Assembly: GCA_032433765.1 (NCBI GenBank)
Contig: JAVIAB010000051.1
Span: forward strand, 77,988,244-78,052,243
Reading direction: 5' to 3'
DNA: 64,000 bases
Source of the DNA: Megaustenia siamemsis
Lineage: Eukaryota > Mollusca > Gastropoda > Stylommatophora > Ariophantidae
In this document: piece after piece, positions 55,401 to 61,400 of the stretch
Layout: every line of letters starts with the position of its first letter
Numbering within the stretch: position 1 is the stretch's first letter
Translations under genes and position numbers: made by a program
The notes under the pieces: generated by a model
What the model was told of the DNA's origin: nothing
Database searches by the model: none
Seen by the model: the letters and a program-made list of their open reading frames with translations, nothing else

Positions 55401-58400
55401 AGTTTTTTTCCTTATTATTCTTGAGGATTGAATTAAGGTTGGGTTTTGATAGCAACAGTGGAATAGAGATTGTGTTGCCTATTTAGCAACTATTGTTATT
55501 TCCTTGTTGGACTATACTGGTGACATGTACCGACGTAGTCTATTTCTGCTGTTTCTGAATTATTATTTGTCACTAGACTTACTAGGTATTTGAATTCCGC
55601 AACATGTTTTAAATGTCTGCTGTCTATGGTTATGTTGATGTTCTATTTTTTCTCTTGAGATGTCCATTACTTCTGTCTTGTTGGTGTTGATATTTATGTT
55701 GTATTGGGTGCATGTATTATTAAGTTTATTTAAGTGTTTTTGTAGGTCTACTATTTTTCAATAGGAGCAGATATTAATTCAGATCACAATCCTGTAATGA
55801 TTAAAATGAAAATCAAACTAAAGAGATACAAGCAAAAGTCTAATTCATCAACAAATCCACTAGATATAACAGCTTTAAATCAAAAAGATATTAAAGATGC
55901 CTATACAATACAAGTAAAGAAGACATACCAGAAGCTGCTAGAAGAAGGAATTGAGCAATACAGAAGAGAAAATCCTGATGAAAAAGTAACAACCAAATGG
56001 CAATGCATAAAGAAAAGCATATAAGAAACTTACGACACCTTACCCAAAAGAGAAAAGAACAAAAAACAAAAATGGATAACTAATACAATCTTAGAAAAAA
56101 TGGAAGAAAGGAGACAAGAGAAGAAATCTGCCCAATACAATAAAATAGATAATGAAATATTCAAAATGTGCAAAAAGGCAAAAGAAGACTGGCTCAGCCA
56201 AAAATGTACAGAAATAGAAACTATGGAAAGCAAACAAGACTTAAGAGAAAGGCACAAAGAAATAAAGAGAATGACTAATAAAAATAAAAAAGCCACAGAA
56301 GGTTTGCATTGCAAACAAAAAAAGGAAAAATGCTAACAGACAATAAAGATATTATAGATAGATGACAGGAATATTATAACAGAACTATTTCATGATCAAA
56401 GGGACAAGAAACCAGTTATAAAATGTACATCAGGCTATAAAATCTTAAAATCTGAGGTGGAAAAAGCTATAAAAACAATGAAAAAGGGAAAAGCAGCAGG
56501 ACCTGACAGCATACAGACAGAGATGATCCAGGCACTAGAAGATTTGGCATTGAAGTGATTACAAACATATGCAACGACATATACCACACAGGATACATAC
56601 CAAATGAACTGAAAACATCAACTTTCATTGCATTGCCATAAAAAGAATGGTGCAGTTGAATGCAGTGACTTTAGAACAATAAGCCATGTTACAAAAATCT
56701 TGCTAAAAGTTTTACAAGGAAGGATTCAGAATAAAATAAATACTGGATTAGATGAGCAGCAATTTGGATTTAGGAAAAATAGCGGGACAAAAGAAGCCAT
56801 ATTCTGCATGAGAACATTAATCGAAAAGTACACAGAAGTAAACAAACCAACATATGCCTGCTTCATAGACTATACCAAAACTTTTGATAGAGTACACCAC
56901 TAACAACTTATAGAATGCCTAAAAGAGATACATCTAGATGACATGGACATACGACTAATATGTAATCTATACTGGGAGCAAACAGCAATAATAAAATATA
57001 ACAAAGAGAACCCATTGATACAAAAAGAGGAGTAAGACAGGGATGCATCCTATCACCAAGCTTGTTCAATCTATACACTGAGCAAATCTTTAAAAACATC
57101 ATAGAGATGCCAAGCCTACAAATTAATGGAAAGATAATCAATAACCTAATAATAATAAGATATGCTGACAATACTGTACTACTAGCAGAAAATCCTAAAG
57201 ATCTAAAACAATTATTTAATGAAATAAACATGACAAGCAAAAAATATGGACTAGATATGAATATCAAAAAAGACTAAAACTATGATCATAAACAAAGAAA
57301 ATACTCAAAACCCACAAGTGGATATCAAAATTGAAGGAATAGACCTGGAGACAGTTCAGAACTACAACTACCTTGGACATACTATAACCAAGACTAAAAT
57401 GGACGAGTAACATCAAAAGATGGACAAATCAGCCTATGACAACCAGCACCATCAAAGCAAGAGACAGAGCAGAATGGCGCTCCATGGTAGCCAACCTTCA
57501 TTGCGGAGACATCACTCGATGATGATGACTATTTTTCTATGTATTAGTGCCTGGTCATCTGCAAATAGCAGAGTGTTAGTTCCCTCTGCATAAAATTTGA
57601 TGACTAATGTAGATAGTCCGTAAAATAATAAACAACAGAGGTGATCACACTCAACGCTGTCTTATTCCTGTCTAACTTCAAATTGATCCACCTTCATCCT
57701 GTTGCTGTTCTGACTGTGCTCCTGCTGTTAAGGTTGATACTCCTACATAAGTTGATTAGATGCTGGCTTACTCCATACTTCATCAATATCTCCTATAATT
57801 ATTTCATGTGAACTCAGTCTAATGCTTTTTCTAGGTCTCTGAAAGGTGTGTATAGAATGCTATTATGTTTTCTTTTCTTTTCTGTTAGCTATCATAGAGT
57901 GACTAGTGAATTTGTACTTCTTTTGCATTCCAGAAGCCCATGTAAGAGTCACTGATATGATCTGTAGTTCTATAATTGGTGTAAGTCTTTTCACTATAAT
58001 TTTGTCATAGAACTTTCCTACATAGCTAAGTAGAGATATACCTCTGTAATGTTTGCAGTCTCTCTTAGATGTCTTAACACAGCCTTTTTTAGAACTTAAA
58101 AATGTATGAAAAGACATTGTATTAAAAAATAGTACTAATTTAACAATGTATCAAAACACTAAGAATAAAAGCCAATATAAAATATAATTATTGTGAGCAG
58201 AAAAGAAGAGTGGGGGTTGCATTTATTGATGTGTAGTTGATCCTTCAAAAGAGGCGAGAAATAACATTAATGAAAAGAGGTAGAATGGTATGACAGATGA
58301 AATGTATGAAAAATTTTAAAAAACAATGAAATACCTCATACACTTCTCCAACTTTGTAATTGCTGAACTCAACTACCGGAGGATTTGGCATAAATATTAT

Positions 58401-61400
58401 TAAACTAGGATCAGCTCTGGGAAAGAAAAAAAATACAAGAAGCTTTTTCTTTATGTTTAAAAGAGAAACAACAATTTGACTGTTTTTCCAATTACAACAA
58501 GTATTTAGATTTAGAGTTTAAATTTTATGAAGCAGTTAAAAGTGAATTTATGCTTAAACTGAGTTTACATTGGGGTTATTTACGGTTTAAATGCCTGTAA
58601 CGAGACAGACACTCTGTTTAACGTCAGACAGTCTTAAAGTATTTTAGTATAGTTACAATGTGTATCAAGGTTAATGATTTAGCTATTATCTTCATATTGT
58701 AATGGTTTTAACTAACAAACTATTGTGAACTGTAGCCTGCATTAAAAATCTATTTCATAATCAGTAACATGAGGTTAAATTGGGTTAGCGGGGTAGAGTT
58801 CTGCCCTACCAAAGGAGGAGTAAGACGTCTCCTTTCCTCCGCTAGTCTTCGGGACACCCTTGGGCAAGGTGGAGCTCCCATTTAGACCCCCTATCAGGGT
58901 TATGTGAAACCATTGGAGCAGGTGGTGGATGGTGTTGTGGGAGCAGCCGACAAGTAGTGCCGGTTATGGTCCCCACACAGCGATGGCAGGCAGAGGATCT
59001 CATGTATAGAGACAATGGCTGCGATCTCCGACTAGTACAGTAACTGCCAAGAAGGAAAGGAATGGCAAACTACCTTCTTTTATTGCCTAGACTAATCATG
59101 ACAAATCACAACTTTATATCTACAGCTAACGATGTTAATGGGGACTCCACAGCCACCTCGTCCGGTGGGAGTGTCATGTGCTACAGGTGACATCCGATCG
59201 TCATCAAGCTACTGTATGCAAGATCAAAAATAAAGAGACACTAGCAATAGGAACTTGGAACATTAGATCAGCATTCCAGGTTGGTAAAATAGAAAACATC
59301 AGTCAAGAAATGAAGAGAATGAAATTGAACATCTTGGGACAGTGTGAAATGAGATGGAAAGGAGCAGGATTATTACAACGCGACAGCGGAAATGTAATTT
59401 ACTCTGGAGGAACCACACACAAAAGAGATGTAGGCATCATGTTAGATAGAGAAAGAAGCAAAACAGTGAAAGGATTTTGGCCAGTATCAGATAGAATTCT
59501 GCTAGTAAAATTGAGAGGTAGACCAATGGATATCAACATAATTAAAGCTTATGCACCAAGAAGTAATAGCGAAGAAGAAGACATTGACACTTTTTACAAT
59601 GAGCTAGAGATGACCATGGAACAGTGTAAATCCCAAGAAATAACTATTATATTATAGGGGATTTCAATGCAAAGGTAGGAACAGCTAAAGTGCAAAATGT
59701 GACTGGGGGGCATGGCCTTGGAGAGATGAATGACAGAAGGGATAGATTGATAGGTTGGGCAAAGACACATGAAATGATTATAGGTAACACCTTGTTCAAA
59801 CAACACCCTAGGCGACTATGGACATGACAAAAAAGTGCACAATATAACTGATTTTATACTGGTACAGAGAAGATTCAGGAATGGGCTAACATCTGTTAAA
59901 ACAAGACCAGGAGCAGATTGCAATAGTGACCATGTACCAGTAGTTGGAATGATAAGAATAAAACTGCGGAAGGCACAGAAATCCCTAAGAAAAATAAAAT
60001 TAGAACTAGATATACTTAGAGTAGATAAACAGATGAGCGATAAGTATGGCACGATAGTACAAAATAGATATAATGCTATTGAGAAAATACAGGAAATCAA
60101 GGAACAGTGGGAAATGCTCAAACAATCGATTCAACAAACATCAAAAGAAGTTATACCAGTGACCAAAAGAATCAACAAAAAGAAATGGATGACAGAAGAA
60201 ATATTACAACTAATGGATGAAAGAAGAAAACATAAGAAAGAAGAACGGACATACAAAATATTGCACAAAGAGATCCAGAACAAATACAGAGAAGCAAAGG
60301 AAGGATGGTTAAAACAGAAATGTGAAGAAATTGAAAAACAACAAAAGAAAGACTCCAAATTTATGCACAATCAGTTAAATGAATTAACAGGAAGAAAAGA
60401 AGTCAAAGTTTCAGGATGTGTAAAGTCAAAGGAAGGAAATATGATAATGGGACTGGAGAAGACAATAGAAAGATGGACAGAATATATCAGTCAACTCTAT
60501 GATGATGAAAGACAAGAGTTAAACAATTCAAACAAAGACACAGGACCACCAATTATGCAGAGTGAAGTGGAGGACACAATTCAACACATGAAAAGAGGCA
60601 AAGCTCCAGGTCCCGACAATATAACAATCTATCTATTGACCTTTCGAGCCGTAACCGGCCCATAGGGCGTAGACCAAGATACACCTTCTCCTATATGAAT
60701 TTTTGTTCTAGCAGTTTTCTTTTAAAGATATTTTATCAAATCTCGCCATCTGTCTCTGTTCTGTGCAAGCAGTTCTATCTCATTGAGGGAGCCGATTCCT
60801 GCTGCTCTTGCCTCTCTCATCAATGTTCTTCTCAGTGTCTCCCTGGGTCTTCCTCTTTTTCTTTTACCTGTTGTTTCCCATATGAGGGCTTGCTTTGCTA
60901 TTCGATTATTATCTCTTCTCATCACATGTCCAACGTATGACCATCGTCTTTTCTTTATTACTGAAGATATTAGTGGTTGATTGGCGATTTCTCTAATTTC
61001 CTCGTTTGTTTTGAATTCGTTCCATTCTATACCAAGTATTTTCCTTAGACATTTATTTTCGAATGCGTTCAACTTTGTTTCTATATCTCTTGTTGTTTTC
61101 CAGCTTTCACACGCATACGTAAGGGTTGATAGTACATTTGATTTGAATAGCCTAAGTTTTGTGTTTGTGCTAATGAGTTTTGATTTCCACAACTTTTCAA
61201 GGCTTCTGAAAGACATTGCTGCTTTAGCCATTCTGATTCTAATTTCTTTGCTTGTATCCCCTTCTCGATCAATGTGACTTCCAAGATAGATGAAGTGATC
61301 GATCTCTTCTACTGGTTTGTTTTCCATGTATATTTTGTCACTTGTTGGAATTAAACTTTTCATGACTTTAGTCTTTTCATGATTGACCTCAAGCCCAATT

